Assembly (NCBI RefSeq): GCF_900142105.1
Contig: NZ_FQZS01000016.1
Location: 36,192 to 100,191 of the forward strand
Reading direction: 5' to 3'
Length of the DNA stretch: 64,000 nt
Source: Lutispora thermophila DSM 19022
GTDB lineage: Bacteria; Bacillota; Clostridia; Lutisporales; Lutisporaceae
The first letter of the stretch is position 1; each line of letters begins with the position of its first letter. Positions 8,548 to 17,526 of the stretch are shown piece after piece. The notes under the pieces were generated by a model that ran no database searches, was not told where the DNA came from, and saw only the letters and a list, made by a program, of their open reading frames with translations. The translations under genes were made by a program, and so were the position numbers.

Positions 8548-9141
8548 ATGTTAAAAGTTCTGTTTTCAGTTGCTATAGGCAGTATGATTGGCTGGATAAC
8601 AAATGTTCTTGCCATTAAAATGCTTTTTAGACCATTAGAGCCGGTAAGGGTATTAAAATTAGAGATACAAGGGCTTTTACCCAAACGAAGAACTGGAATA
8701 GCTATAAGCATTGGTCAGACTGTGGAAGAAGAATTAATAGATTTCAAAGAAATATTTGATAGAATTATTGATGAAGGCAACAGAACAGGAATAGTAGATA
8801 TGGTAAAAATGAAAATTTGTCAGAACATATATGATAAATTACCGACATTGGTTCCTCAAATAATTAAAAACGCAGTGGTTCAATATGTTGAAGAGCAAAT
8901 AGATAAGGAAGCTCCTAATATGATTGAGAGCTTAGTGGAAAACATTTATGAAAAGGCTTCTGAGAACATAAAGATAGGCAAGATGATAGAAGAAAAAATT
9001 AATTCTTTTGACTTATTGAAGATTGAAGAGTTAATTTTAAAAATTGCTAAAAGAGAATTAAAACATATTGAAGTACTTGGTGGAGTACTAGGTGCTATCA
9101 TAGGTTTGATGCAAGGTTTATTTATGTTTCTAATAAATTAG
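8548..9141 (+). CDS. DUF445 family membrane protein
   Basis: A 197-residue protein with an N-terminal hydrophobic segment and the DUF445 opening motif IGWITNVLAIKMLFRPLEP. A charged helical middle (about 60-165) and a C-terminal membrane helix (GGVLGAIIGLMQGLFMFLI) follow. It belongs to the short version of the family; YheB-type members are longer. Function is unknown. The ATG at 8548 was chosen over a GTG at 8539 because AGGTGA sits about six bases before it. That site is inside an inverted repeat, suggesting structured translational control. Confidence 0.82.
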   Translation: MLKVLFSVAIGSMIGWITNVLAIKMLFRPLEPVRVLKLEIQGLLPKRRTGIAISIGQTVEEELIDFKEIFDRIIDEGNRTGIVDMVKMKICQNIYDKLPTLVPQIIKNAVVQYVEEQIDKEAPNMIESLVENIYEKASENIKIGKMIEEKINSFDLLKIEELILKIAKRELKHIEVLGGVLGAIIGLMQGLFMFLIN

Positions 9142-9143
9142 TC

Positions 9144-9172
9144 TTGACATAATTATATATTGGTTTTAAAAT
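9144..9172 (+). promoter_or_regulatory. Promoter of the thrS T-box leader
   Basis: TTGACA (9144-9149), a 17-base spacer and TAAAAT (9167-9172). Transcription would begin just before the T-box stem I. Confidence 0.8.
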
Positions 9173-9184
9173 ATTATAAATAAT

Positions 9185-9397
9185 GAAATGCTGTGAAGAG
9201 GAAGAGTAAAGCAACTTGAACCATAAGAGAGGAAGCGCCATGGGCTGTAAGCGCTTCTTGGGAAGAGTGTTTGAAAACCACCTCGGAGCAGAGAGCTGAA
9301 TTCAGTAAGCTTATCCGTTGATTACGTTACAATCATAGAGTTAAAAATAGGGTGGAACCGCGACTAACTCTCGCCCCTTTGGGGACGAGAGTTTTTT
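9185..9397 (+). promoter_or_regulatory. T-box leader of thrS (specifier ACC, Thr)
   Basis: Recognisable T-box parts in order: stem I start with the GAAGAGGAAGAGTA motif, the AG-rich AAGAGAGGAAGCG bulge region, and the specifier ACC at 9277-9279 after GAA-A. The T-box sequence AGGGTGGAACCGCG follows at 9349-9362, then the terminator stem ACTCTCG...CGAGAGT with a T run at 9366-9397. Aligning it with the pheS leader in this window places ACC exactly where TTC lies there. Uncharged tRNA-Thr should allow read-through. Confidence 0.93.
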
Positions 9398-9432
9398 GTT
9401 TTTGAATTTAAATTTTTGAAGGAGGATGTAAT

Positions 9433-11343
9433 ATGATAAAGATAACACTAAAAGATGGTTCTGTAAGAGAATATGAAAAGGGAATAAAAGTGGAAGATAT
9501 TGTTGCTTCAATAGGAAGTGGATTGCTAAAAGCTGCCTTAGCTGCAAAAGTTAATGAAAAGATATGCGATTTAAGTAATACTGTTGAGGAAGATGCTACA
9601 TTAGAAGTGCTTACATTTGATGATGAGGAGGGAAGGCTTTCTTTAAGGCATACTTCTTCTCATATACTAGCTCAAGCTGTAAAGAGATTGTATCCTGATG
9701 TAAAGCTAGCTATAGGACCAGCTATAGAAAATGGTTTCTATTATGATTTTGATTCTGACAGGACTTTCAGCGAAGCGGATTTAGAGTTAATCGAAAAGGA
9801 AATGGAAAAGATAGTAAAAGAAGATTATAAGCTTGAAAGATTTGTGCTTCCAAGAGAGGAAGCTATAAAGCTTATGGAGGAAAAAGGAGAAATATATAAA
9901 GTAGAATTGATTAAAGACTTGCCAGAAGGTGAAATAATTTCATTCTATAAACAAGGTGAATTTGTTGATCTCTGTGCAGGACCTCATGTTCCTTCAACAG
10001 GTAAGGTAAAGGCTTTTAAATTGCTTAATGTGGCAGGTGCTTATTGGCGTGGAAATGAAAAGAATAAAATGCTCCAAAGAATATATGGAACAGCTTTTGT
10101 TAAGAAAAGTCAGTTGGATGAGTATCTCAACATGCTTGAAGAAGCCAAGAAAAGAGATCACAGAAAGTTAGGAAAAGAACTTGATTTATTTAGCATTCAG
10201 GAAGAAGGTCCTGGTTTCCCATTCTTCCATCCAAAAGGAATGGTATTGAGAAACATTCTTGAAGATTTCTGGAGAAAGGAACATAAAAAGAGAGGCTACC
10301 AAGAAATCAAGACTCCTATAATTCTGAATGCTGATCTTTGGCATAGGTCGGGACACTGGGATCACTACAAAGAGAATATGTATTTTACACAGATTGATGA
10401 ACAGGATTTCGCTGTTAAGCCTATGAACTGTCCTGGTGGTATGTTGATGTATAAGAGAGGACTCCATAGTTATAGAGATTTACCTATAAGAATGGGAGAA
10501 TTAGGCTTAGTGCACCGACATGAGTTATCAGGAGCACTTCATGGATTGATGAGAGTTAGATGCTTTACACAGGATGATGCTCATATCTTTATGATGCCTT
10601 CTCAAATAAAAGATGAGATAATAGGCGTAATTGAAATGGTAGATTACTTCTATAACTTGTTTGGATTCAAGTATCATGTAGAACTATCAACTAGACCTGA
10701 AAATTCTATGGGATCTGATGAAGATTGGGAATTGGCTACTAATGCATTAAAAGATGCATTGGAATCCAGAGGTATTGAATACAAGATAAACGAAGGTGAT
10801 GGTGCATTCTATGGCCCCAAAATTGATTTTCATTTACAGGACTGCATAGGACGTACTTGGCAGTGCGGTACAATACAATTGGATTTCCAAATGCCCGAAA
10901 GATTTGATTTGACTTATGTTGGTGCAGATGGAGAAAAACATAGACCTGTAATGATTCACAGAGTAATATTTGGAAGCATTGAAAGGTTTATTGCAATACT
11001 GACAGAACATTTTGCAGGTGCTTTTCCGGTATGGATAGCTCCTGTGCAAGTGGTGGTTATACCAGTATCTGAAAAGCAATATGAATATGCAAAAAAAGTT
11101 GAGAAAATATTAAGCAGTATGGATATCAGAGTAGAGGCTGATCTGAGAAGCGAGAAAGTTGGTTATAAAATTAGAGAAGCTCAAGTAAAAAAAGTGCCAT
11201 ATATGTTAATTGTAGGAGATAAGGAAGTTGAAAGCTCAAGTGTTTCAGTCAGAGACAGAAAAGAAGGTGATAAAGGTGTCATGAAGCTTGAGGAATTTAT
11301 TGAAAAAATACAGGATGAAATTAGAAGTAAAATAAATAAGTAA
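9433..11343 (+). CDS. thrS: Threonyl-tRNA synthetase
   Basis: Charges tRNA-Thr in the cytoplasm. The 636-residue protein has the normal domain order: TGS domain (about 1-61), editing domain with HTSSH and CAGPH motifs (about 70-240), class II catalytic core with MNCPGG and GPKIDFHL, the motif 3 block VIFGSIERF, and an anticodon-binding domain (about 535-636). The start ATG has GAAGGAGG nine bases upstream. It is controlled by the upstream T-box and ends at a strong terminator, so it appears monocistronic. Confidence 0.98.
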   Translation: MIKITLKDGSVREYEKGIKVEDIVASIGSGLLKAALAAKVNEKICDLSNTVEEDATLEVLTFDDEEGRLSLRHTSSHILAQAVKRLYPDVKLAIGPAIENGFYYDFDSDRTFSEADLELIEKEMEKIVKEDYKLERFVLPREEAIKLMEEKGEIYKVELIKDLPEGEIISFYKQGEFVDLCAGPHVPSTGKVKAFKLLNVAGAYWRGNEKNKMLQRIYGTAFVKKSQLDEYLNMLEEAKKRDHRKLGKELDLFSIQEEGPGFPFFHPKGMVLRNILEDFWRKEHKKRGYQEIKTPIILNADLWHRSGHWDHYKENMYFTQIDEQDFAVKPMNCPGGMLMYKRGLHSYRDLPIRMGELGLVHRHELSGALHGLMRVRCFTQDDAHIFMMPSQIKDEIIGVIEMVDYFYNLFGFKYHVELSTRPENSMGSDEDWELATNALKDALESRGIEYKINEGDGAFYGPKIDFHLQDCIGRTWQCGTIQLDFQMPERFDLTYVGADGEKHRPVMIHRVIFGSIERFIAILTEHFAGAFPVWIAPVQVVVIPVSEKQYEYAKKVEKILSSMDIRVEADLRSEKVGYKIREAQVKKVPYMLIVGDKEVESSSVSVRDRKEGDKGVMKLEEFIEKIQDEIRSKINK

Positions 11344-11367
11344 AATAAGTAAGTTCATAAAGATGAT

Positions 11368-11412
11368 AAGGCAGTAAAGCATAATATATTATGCTTTACT
11401 GCTTCCTTTTTT
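11368..11412 (+). terminator. Terminator after thrS
   Basis: Near-perfect long stem: AAGGCAGTAAAGCATAAT pairs with its reverse complement ending at 11404, followed by CC and a run of Ts to 11412. The remaining bases up to 11643 are AT-rich with no gene; only weak promoter-like sequence precedes the next gene. Confidence 0.88.
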
Positions 11413-11643
11413 ATAATGTTTAGGTTATTATAATTTCCTTAATATGTATTTTACGTTAAGAGTATAAAAAAAGTTTCCTAGGTTGTTAAGATATTTCCAT
11501 AGTAAGTTTTTCTTGTATATTTTATTTCAACATTTACAATATTTTGATTTTTTATTAATATTAATATAAAGTAAATTAACAGATATTTCTGAGTATAAAA
11601 CACATTATAAGTATAAAAGGGATCAGTTTTCGGAGGCGAAATC

Positions 11644-13281
11644 ATGGCTAAAGATAATAAAATAATTATTATGTTTTTAGTTATGACACTAATTATCGCT
11701 ATCATATTTTTATCCTTAGGTGCTTTTTTTAACATAAAAAAGCCTACATTAAACTTCATTGATATAAAAAACAACAACCATGGAAAATTAATTATAGGAA
11801 GAGCTAATGACTCTATGACTTTAGATCCGGCGTGTGCAACAGAGATGGATTCTTTTAAGGTTACAGCTAATATATTTGAGACCTTGGTAAGATATAGCAA
11901 GGATCAAGGAGAGATAGTTCCTTGTTTGGCTGAAAGCTGGTCATGTAGCGAAGACGGATTGGTATGGAGTTTTAAACTTAGAAAAGGAGTAAAATTCCAT
12001 GATGGAACTTTATTTAATGCATATGCTGTAGCCTTTAATTTTAATAGATGGATGGATGCCAATAATCCATACCATAATGATGTTTTTAGGTATTGGAACT
12101 ACATATTTGGAGGATTTCCTGGTTTTGTAGAAAGTGTAAAAGCTGTATCCGATTATAATTTAGAAATAAGACTCTCGGAACCTTATGCTCCTTTTCTTAA
12201 TGCTTTAGCCATGCCTGCCTTTGGCATTGCTAGTCCTGAAGCTATTAAAAAATACAATGATTCTTTAAATGAAAATCCCATAGGAACAGGGCCTTTTATT
12301 TTTAAGAGTTGGGAGAAAAACAAAACTATAGTTCTTGAACGCAATGACAATTATTGGAATGGATTGGCCAAAGTAAATGAGTTGGAGTTTAAGGTAATTC
12401 CTTCAAGCAAAGAAAGATTAGAGGAGTTAAAGCAAGGAAACATTCATATAGCTGATTACCTTAGTCCAGAGGATATAGAAAAAGTTAAGTATGATCCTAA
12501 TCTTCATTTATATTTGAGGCCCAGCTTTAATATAGGCTATTTGGCTATGAACAATGAAAAGCATCCTTTTTATTTGAGAAAAGTTAGATTGGCAATAAAT
12601 CACTGCATAGATAAGGACAAGCTAATAAGAGATGTGTTTGATAATATGGCAAAACCTGCAATCACATATATGCCTCCTTCATTATGGGGCTATAATGAAA
12701 ATATTGAGACCTATGAATATGATCCAGAACGAGCAAAACAACTGCTGAAAGATGCAGGATTTCCTGAGGGGTTCAAAACAAGATTATGGGTTATGGATGC
12801 TTCAAGGGAATACTTTCCTAAACCATATGAGGTTGCTGAATTTATTAAAGAAAGTCTTGGGCAAATAAATATTGATGTGGAAATAATGGTATTAAGCTGG
12901 AATGAGTACATTAAAAAAATTAATAGGGGAGAACATGACATGGCACTTATAGGTTGGACAGGAGATTATGCAGATCCTGATAATTTTTTATATACTATGC
13001 TATCTTCAGAGAATGCTAAGCTAGGTTTGACTGGTAATTATTCTTATTATAGGAGTAAGAATGTTGATCAGCTATTGTTACAGGCAAGACAGACAAGTAA
13101 TATTTATTTCAGGAGAAGTCTTTATAGAAGCATACAAGAAATTGTTAATTATGATTCACCTTCTGTTCCGCTTGTACATACAATGCCTATATTGGCTGCA
13201 AGCCTTTCTGTTAAAAATTATGTACCAAGTATGACTGGGATTGAATCTCTAGAGAACGTATATATTGACACAGAAAGATAA
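11644..13281 (+). CDS. Family-5 (peptide-type) extracellular binding protein, membrane-anchored
   Basis: A 545-residue substrate-binding protein of the DppA/OppA type. The mature part opens with LIIGRANDSMTLDPACATE and has a typical family-5 segment FNFNRWMD and YDPERAKQLLKDAGFP near residue 360. Family members bind peptides, nickel or related ligands outside the membrane. Unlike most Gram-positive relatives it has no lipobox cysteine: the N-terminus is a hydrophobic helix (about residues 7-30) that probably stays as an anchor. No permease or ATPase genes are adjacent. Instead a small DUF protein and a two-component system follow, so a receptor role is possible. An SBP-less Opp-type transporter lies at 27.3-32.5 kb and could be its partner. 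Confidence 0.88.
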   Translation: MAKDNKIIIMFLVMTLIIAIIFLSLGAFFNIKKPTLNFIDIKNNNHGKLIIGRANDSMTLDPACATEMDSFKVTANIFETLVRYSKDQGEIVPCLAESWSCSEDGLVWSFKLRKGVKFHDGTLFNAYAVAFNFNRWMDANNPYHNDVFRYWNYIFGGFPGFVESVKAVSDYNLEIRLSEPYAPFLNALAMPAFGIASPEAIKKYNDSLNENPIGTGPFIFKSWEKNKTIVLERNDNYWNGLAKVNELEFKVIPSSKERLEELKQGNIHIADYLSPEDIEKVKYDPNLHLYLRPSFNIGYLAMNNEKHPFYLRKVRLAINHCIDKDKLIRDVFDNMAKPAITYMPPSLWGYNENIETYEYDPERAKQLLKDAGFPEGFKTRLWVMDASREYFPKPYEVAEFIKESLGQINIDVEIMVLSWNEYIKKINRGEHDMALIGWTGDYADPDNFLYTMLSSENAKLGLTGNYSYYRSKNVDQLLLQARQTSNIYFRRSLYRSIQEIVNYDSPSVPLVHTMPILAASLSVKNYVPSMTGIESLENVYIDTER

Positions 13282-13301
13282 TAAGAAATGGAGCACTAAA
13301 T

Positions 13302-13901
13302 ATGAAAAAGAATGTTTGGAGAATTATGCTTATTATTGTTTTTCTCTTTTCATACTTAATTATCAATACAAAAGTGCTAGAATCAAATAATAAAAATGTT
13401 TTTAGTATTCCAGGGTTACCACGGCCTATTGGGAAAGAACCTGTAATTATTACTTCAGCAGGTCAAAGCACAAATACATATATAATAAAAGATATATCTA
13501 ACAGGTTAATGTTAAGAAGCTATTTTTTACCTCAGGCAAAGAGCAATGATCTAAAAGAGGCAAAAACAATAGTATTTTCAATAGATTATAGTCCTTTAAG
13601 CCTAAAACTACAAGGGAAAAAATATGAAGAAGAAAAAGAAAGAATCAAAGAGCTTGTAGATAAAGCTGATCACATAGACATGAAAATTGTATCCATTGTA
13701 TTTGGAGGAAAAAAGCAAAATAAAAAAGAGAATATCGAATTGTTAGATATTGTTCTGCCTAAATCAGATTACATAATAGGAGTAAAAGAATCCTACTGCG
13801 AAAGTTATATTATCCAAATAGCAAAAGATAATGATATTCAGATTACTCTTGTTGATGGAGTAAAGGCAATATATGAGCCCTTTGCCTCGATTTTTCGATA
13901 G
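13302..13901 (+). CDS. Small exported protein, possibly DUF6305
   Basis: A 199-residue protein with an N-terminal hydrophobic anchor or signal (about 8-25). The soluble domain begins at GLPRPIGKEPVIITSAGQSTNTY and has an alternating beta/alpha pattern like a small Rossmann-type fold. From memory it resembles the family called DUF6305; I could not verify this. It lies 20 bases after the binding-protein gene and 36 bases before the sensor kinase, so all four genes are probably one operon. It could be an accessory sensor domain for the kinase; function is unknown. Confidence 0.65.
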   Translation: MKKNVWRIMLIIVFLFSYLIINTKVLESNNKNVFSIPGLPRPIGKEPVIITSAGQSTNTYIIKDISNRLMLRSYFLPQAKSNDLKEAKTIVFSIDYSPLSLKLQGKKYEEEKERIKELVDKADHIDMKIVSIVFGGKKQNKKENIELLDIVLPKSDYIIGVKESYCESYIIQIAKDNDIQITLVDGVKAIYEPFASIFR

Positions 13902-13937
13902 TATATAAATAGCAAAAAATATGGAAAGAAGGGATTT

Positions 13938-15335
13938 ATGTTCAGAATGTGTGAAACAAAGTATACTGAGATAAAGCACTGTAAAATTATTATGGCAGAA
14001 GGAATCTTACTATTATTTGCAGGATATGCTTATCCTTTTTTAACTCAGCAATTTTGGTTTAGAATAATAATTATGATAAGAGAAGCAATAAATACTGGAG
14101 ATAGCGGACATTTGATACTTGCCTCTGCAACAAATAATTCTTTATATGCCGTTCAAAGCACTCTTATTTTTATGGGAAATATATTTATAATATTTTATTT
14201 TGCAAATAAGTATAAGCTTGATAGATACAACATATTACTAATATCCATGATTATGAATATTGCATTTCACTGGTTTAGCTACTTGACCTTTAAGATATGT
14301 TGGGAACCTATATCAACAATTCTGGCTTTGCTTGTAACTTTATTTCTCGTCGATAGGACATTTAATGAGACAAATAGTTTTGTTCAGGTTTTCATAGTAT
14401 CCATTCAAGTATTTTTCGGATTCTATTGGTTAAATATTATGCCTCTTTTTTCTTCATATGGGTTAGGACAAAGTGAAAGTTTATATAGCATAAAAAATGC
14501 AGGTATATACCTTAATTCAGAGATAGTTTTAAATTTCGTTGGTATAGCATTTTTTTTACCATTTGTGATATCTGCGTTTATTACCGCCACGTTGTTTATA
14601 AGCTTCTCCCATAATATTAGCGTAATGAAAGATAATTATGAGAAAGAAAGCAAATTAAAAGATATGAGAGCCAAAGCCTTGGAGAATCGTATATATCAGG
14701 AAGTAAAATCTCTAATCCATGATTTAAAAACACCTTTGGTAACAATACGAGGACTTAACTCATTAATATTGTCCTGTAAAGAGCAAGGAAAGCTGGCTGA
14801 ATACAGTCAAAGAATTGAGAATTCTGTAATGAAAATGAGCGAGATGATTTCTGGTTTTTTATATGAAACATCAAGACAAAGATTGAAAGTTAGTGAACTG
14901 GTAAATTATATAAGAGCACAGCTCCCTCTAGAGGATGAAAATATTAAGTTCCATATAGAAATTGAAGAAGGACTTCCAGAAATATATATAAATAAGATTA
15001 GAATTGCTAGAGCAGTTATTAATATACTGGAAAACGCAATTAATGTTCCTAGCGCATATCAGTTTAAATTGATTAAATTTCTAGTTAAGTCAGCAGATAA
15101 AGGCATAAGTATAATTATTGAAGATAATGGCATAGGGATTAAAGAAGGAGATCTATTAAAAATATGGGAAGTTGGTTATTCCACAAACAATACATCAGGA
15201 CTTGGATTGCCATTTGCTAAAGCAATTATAGAAGATAACGGAGGTTCTATAGAGATAAGCAGCGTTATTGGAGAAGGAACTAAAGTGATTGTTTTTTTAC
15301 CACAGTTTAATGATATCAATGAGCAAAATGATTAA
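13938..15335 (+). CDS. Membrane sensor histidine kinase
   Basis: A 465-residue kinase. About six hydrophobic helices fill residues 10-230. A short coiled-coil linker and an H-box with the phosphorylatable histidine (LIHDLKTPLV, about residue 260) follow. The HATPase domain has an N-box (ENAINV), G1 (DNGIGI) and G2 (GLGLPFAKAII). There is no large extracellular domain, so the signal may be sensed within the membrane or through a partner such as the two exported proteins upstream. The gene is followed 23 bases later by its response regulator. Confidence 0.9.
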   Translation: MFRMCETKYTEIKHCKIIMAEGILLLFAGYAYPFLTQQFWFRIIIMIREAINTGDSGHLILASATNNSLYAVQSTLIFMGNIFIIFYFANKYKLDRYNILLISMIMNIAFHWFSYLTFKICWEPISTILALLVTLFLVDRTFNETNSFVQVFIVSIQVFFGFYWLNIMPLFSSYGLGQSESLYSIKNAGIYLNSEIVLNFVGIAFFLPFVISAFITATLFISFSHNISVMKDNYEKESKLKDMRAKALENRIYQEVKSLIHDLKTPLVTIRGLNSLILSCKEQGKLAEYSQRIENSVMKMSEMISGFLYETSRQRLKVSELVNYIRAQLPLEDENIKFHIEIEEGLPEIYINKIRIARAVINILENAINVPSAYQFKLIKFLVKSADKGISIIIEDNGIGIKEGDLLKIWEVGYSTNNTSGLGLPFAKAIIEDNGGSIEISSVIGEGTKVIVFLPQFNDINEQND

Positions 15336-15358
15336 TATATGGAATTGAGGTGGTACAT

Positions 15359-15988
15359 ATGGAAAATGGAAACAGGATTGTAATAATAGATGACGAAGAG
15401 GATATCCTTTACACAATTAATGAAATATGTACTTATGGGGGGTGGGAGGCAGTTACTGCATTAAGTGGTAAGGAAGGATATGAATTATGTAAAAAATACA
15501 AACCAAATATGGCAATAGTTGATTATCACATGCCTGATTGGGATGGATTATCTACGGTAAAGAAAATCAGGCAATTGGATGAAGCTATATCCATACTTGT
15601 TTTAACTGTAGACGAAAGACAAGAAATTGCAGAAAAGTTTATTAATGCAGGAGCAACTGATTTTGCAGTTAAGCCTATCAAATCACCAGATTTGATATCT
15701 CGTATAAATATAAATTTGCGTATAAATGAGATACAGCGAAAATATGTTGAAGAAAAAAAGCAAGTTTATATAGATAAAGGAATTAGTCCTGCTACACTTG
15801 GCATAATATGTGATTATTTAAAAGAGCACAAAGAAGGTCTAACGATACAAGAAATAACAGCAGGTGTTAATCTGGCCTATCAAACTGTGCATAGGTATAT
15901 ACAATACCTTCTAGAGGAGAATGAAATACAAATAGTTCCTATTTATGGACAACTGGGAAGACCAAAAAACAGGTATAGACTTATCTGA
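15359..15988 (+). CDS. Response regulator with C-terminal winged-helix (CitT/DcuR-like layout)
   Basis: A 209-residue protein. The receiver domain (about 4-120) has the acidic pair DDEED, the phospho-acceptor Asp in AIVDYHMPDWDG, a conserved Thr (LTVDE) and Lys (AVKPI). The C-terminal domain (about 140-209) has a helix-turn-helix (GLTIQEITAGVNLAYQTVHRYIQYL) and a basic wing (GQLGRPKNRYRL). This layout resembles regulators of carboxylate or nutrient uptake. The ATG at 15359 has GAGGTGG eight bases upstream; a GTG at 15350 overlaps that site. A transport operon begins 195 bases downstream and is a plausible target. Confidence 0.9.
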   Translation: MENGNRIVIIDDEEDILYTINEICTYGGWEAVTALSGKEGYELCKKYKPNMAIVDYHMPDWDGLSTVKKIRQLDEAISILVLTVDERQEIAEKFINAGATDFAVKPIKSPDLISRININLRINEIQRKYVEEKKQVYIDKGISPATLGIICDYLKEHKEGLTIQEITAGVNLAYQTVHRYIQYLLEENEIQIVPIYGQLGRPKNRYRLI

Positions 15989-16124
15989 ATTTTCAGAGAA
16001 AAATGTTATAAAAATAGGAGTATTAAATTATTAGTAGAATTTACAATAGCAAGCAAATACTTTTTTAACTGATATCAATCAAATTAGAATTTTATTTTCC
16101 ACTTTGAATATATATATATCGATT

Positions 16125-16152
16125 AGTATCTGGCAAGCTTTGCTTCCAGACT
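16125..16152 (+). promoter_or_regulatory. Hairpin upstream of the DUF3798 lipoprotein gene
   Basis: The dyad AGTATCTGG with CCAGACT lies around an inner AGC-TTT-GCT hairpin, just before the AT-rich region and ribosome binding site of the gene at 16184. No T run follows. It could be an operator for the adjacent response regulator or a 5' UTR structure. The rest of the 195-base gap shows no gene. Confidence 0.35.
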
Positions 16153-16183
16153 AAAATATAATATAAAAAATGGAGGGGAAGTA

Positions 16184-17380
16184 ATGTTAAGGAAGTATTT
16201 GGCGCTATTGTTAACAGTTGTTATGGTTCTTAGTCTTGCAGCTTGTTCTGCACCGGCCAATGAACCTACTTCAACGCCAGCTGAAGAAGCTTCAGCACCA
16301 GAGTCAGCTGCACAAGGAAATTCCAAATTTAAGATCGCTGTTTACACAGGTACAGTATCTCAAGGTGAAGAAGAATTCAGAGCCGGAGAAAAAATGGCTA
16401 GAAAGTACCCAGATATTATAGTAACTCAAACATATCCAGACAACTTTACTAAAGAACAAGAGACAGTTATAGCTAATGCTCTTGCTTTAGTATCAGATCC
16501 TGATGTAAAAGCATTGGTAATGGTTCAGGCAGTGCCTGGAGCATGTGCAGCCTTTGAAAAGGTAAGAGAAGCAAGACCAGATGTACTCATAATTGCCGGA
16601 GTACCAGGTGAAGACCCAGATATTATAGCTAAAAAAGCTGATATTGTAATGCAAGGTGATGAGCTTGCAATGGGTTATTCAATACCTGCTCAAGCACAGA
16701 AGCTAGGTGCAAAGACCTTTGTTCATTATTCATTCCCAAGACATATGTCTTATCCCCTTTTAGCTCAGAGAAGAGATATTTTCAAAGCTGAATGTGAAAG
16801 ACTTGGTATGAAGTTTGTTGATGCAACAGCTCCAGATCCAACAGGTGATGCTGGTGTACCAGGAGCACAGCAGTTTATACTTGAAGATGTCCCAAGAAAA
16901 GTAAAAGAATATGGTAAGGATACAAACTTCTTTAGCACAAACTGTGCTATGCAAGAGCCTTTGATTAAATCTGTACTTGAACAAGGAGCAATTTATGCTC
17001 AGCAATGTTGTCCTAGCCCGTATCATGGATATCCAGGAGCTTTGGGTATAGAAATTCCAACAGATAAAGCTGGGGATGTTGATTACATTGTTGAGCAAAT
17101 AAGATCAAAAATTGCAGAAAAGGGAGGAACAGGGAGATTCTCTACATGGCCGGTTCCAATGAACATGATGTTTATAGAAGCTGGTGTTGAATATGCAAAA
17201 GCTTGGTGTGAAGGTACAATAACAAGTAAAAATGATGGAGAAGCATTGAAGAGAATTTGCTCTGAAGTAGCTGGTGGAGCTCAAATGCAATTCAATACCT
17301 ATACTGGTAAAGATAAAGACGGAAATGATGTGAGCTTTGATAATTTCTATATGATTTTAAGCGACTTTATTACTTTCTAA
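16184..17380 (+). CDS. DUF3798 lipoprotein, binding protein of a sugar-type ABC transporter
   Basis: A 398-residue lipoprotein. The signal peptide ends in a lipobox LAAC (Cys near residue 21), then a Pro/Ser/Ala-rich linker. The body has the two-lobed periplasmic-binding pattern (FKIAVYTGTVSQGEEEFRAGEKM; VKALVMVQAVPGACAAFEKV) that I recall as DUF3798. The gene directly precedes an ABC ATPase and two permeases of the ribose/BMP type, so it is very likely their substrate receptor; the ligand is unknown. Codon use here looks richer in frequent codons than in its neighbours, which fits strong expression. A stem-loop after the gene could stabilise its transcript relative to the transporter genes. 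Confidence 0.85.
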   Translation: MLRKYLALLLTVVMVLSLAACSAPANEPTSTPAEEASAPESAAQGNSKFKIAVYTGTVSQGEEEFRAGEKMARKYPDIIVTQTYPDNFTKEQETVIANALALVSDPDVKALVMVQAVPGACAAFEKVREARPDVLIIAGVPGEDPDIIAKKADIVMQGDELAMGYSIPAQAQKLGAKTFVHYSFPRHMSYPLLAQRRDIFKAECERLGMKFVDATAPDPTGDAGVPGAQQFILEDVPRKVKEYGKDTNFFSTNCAMQEPLIKSVLEQGAIYAQQCCPSPYHGYPGALGIEIPTDKAGDVDYIVEQIRSKIAEKGGTGRFSTWPVPMNMMFIEAGVEYAKAWCEGTITSKNDGEALKRICSEVAGGAQMQFNTYTGKDKDGNDVSFDNFYMILSDFITF

Positions 17381-17405
17381 GCTAATTTTAGATAATTCCA
17401 AAAAT

Positions 17406-17431
17406 AAGGTTGCCGACTAATCGGCAACCTT
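17406..17431 (+). terminator. Stem-loop between binding-protein and transporter genes
   Basis: Perfect 11-base-pair stem AAGGTTGCCGA with TCGGCAACCTT around a CTAA loop. No T run follows, so it is more likely a partial terminator or mRNA 3'-end stabiliser, an arrangement common between binding-protein and permease genes. Confidence 0.6.
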
Positions 17432-17526
17432 ATCCATGTATCTATTGCGGCTTTTGCTTAGTTACATAGTGTTTTATCATGAAACCTAAAGTATAAATCA
17501 TTAACTCTGCATAAGGAGGAATGTAT

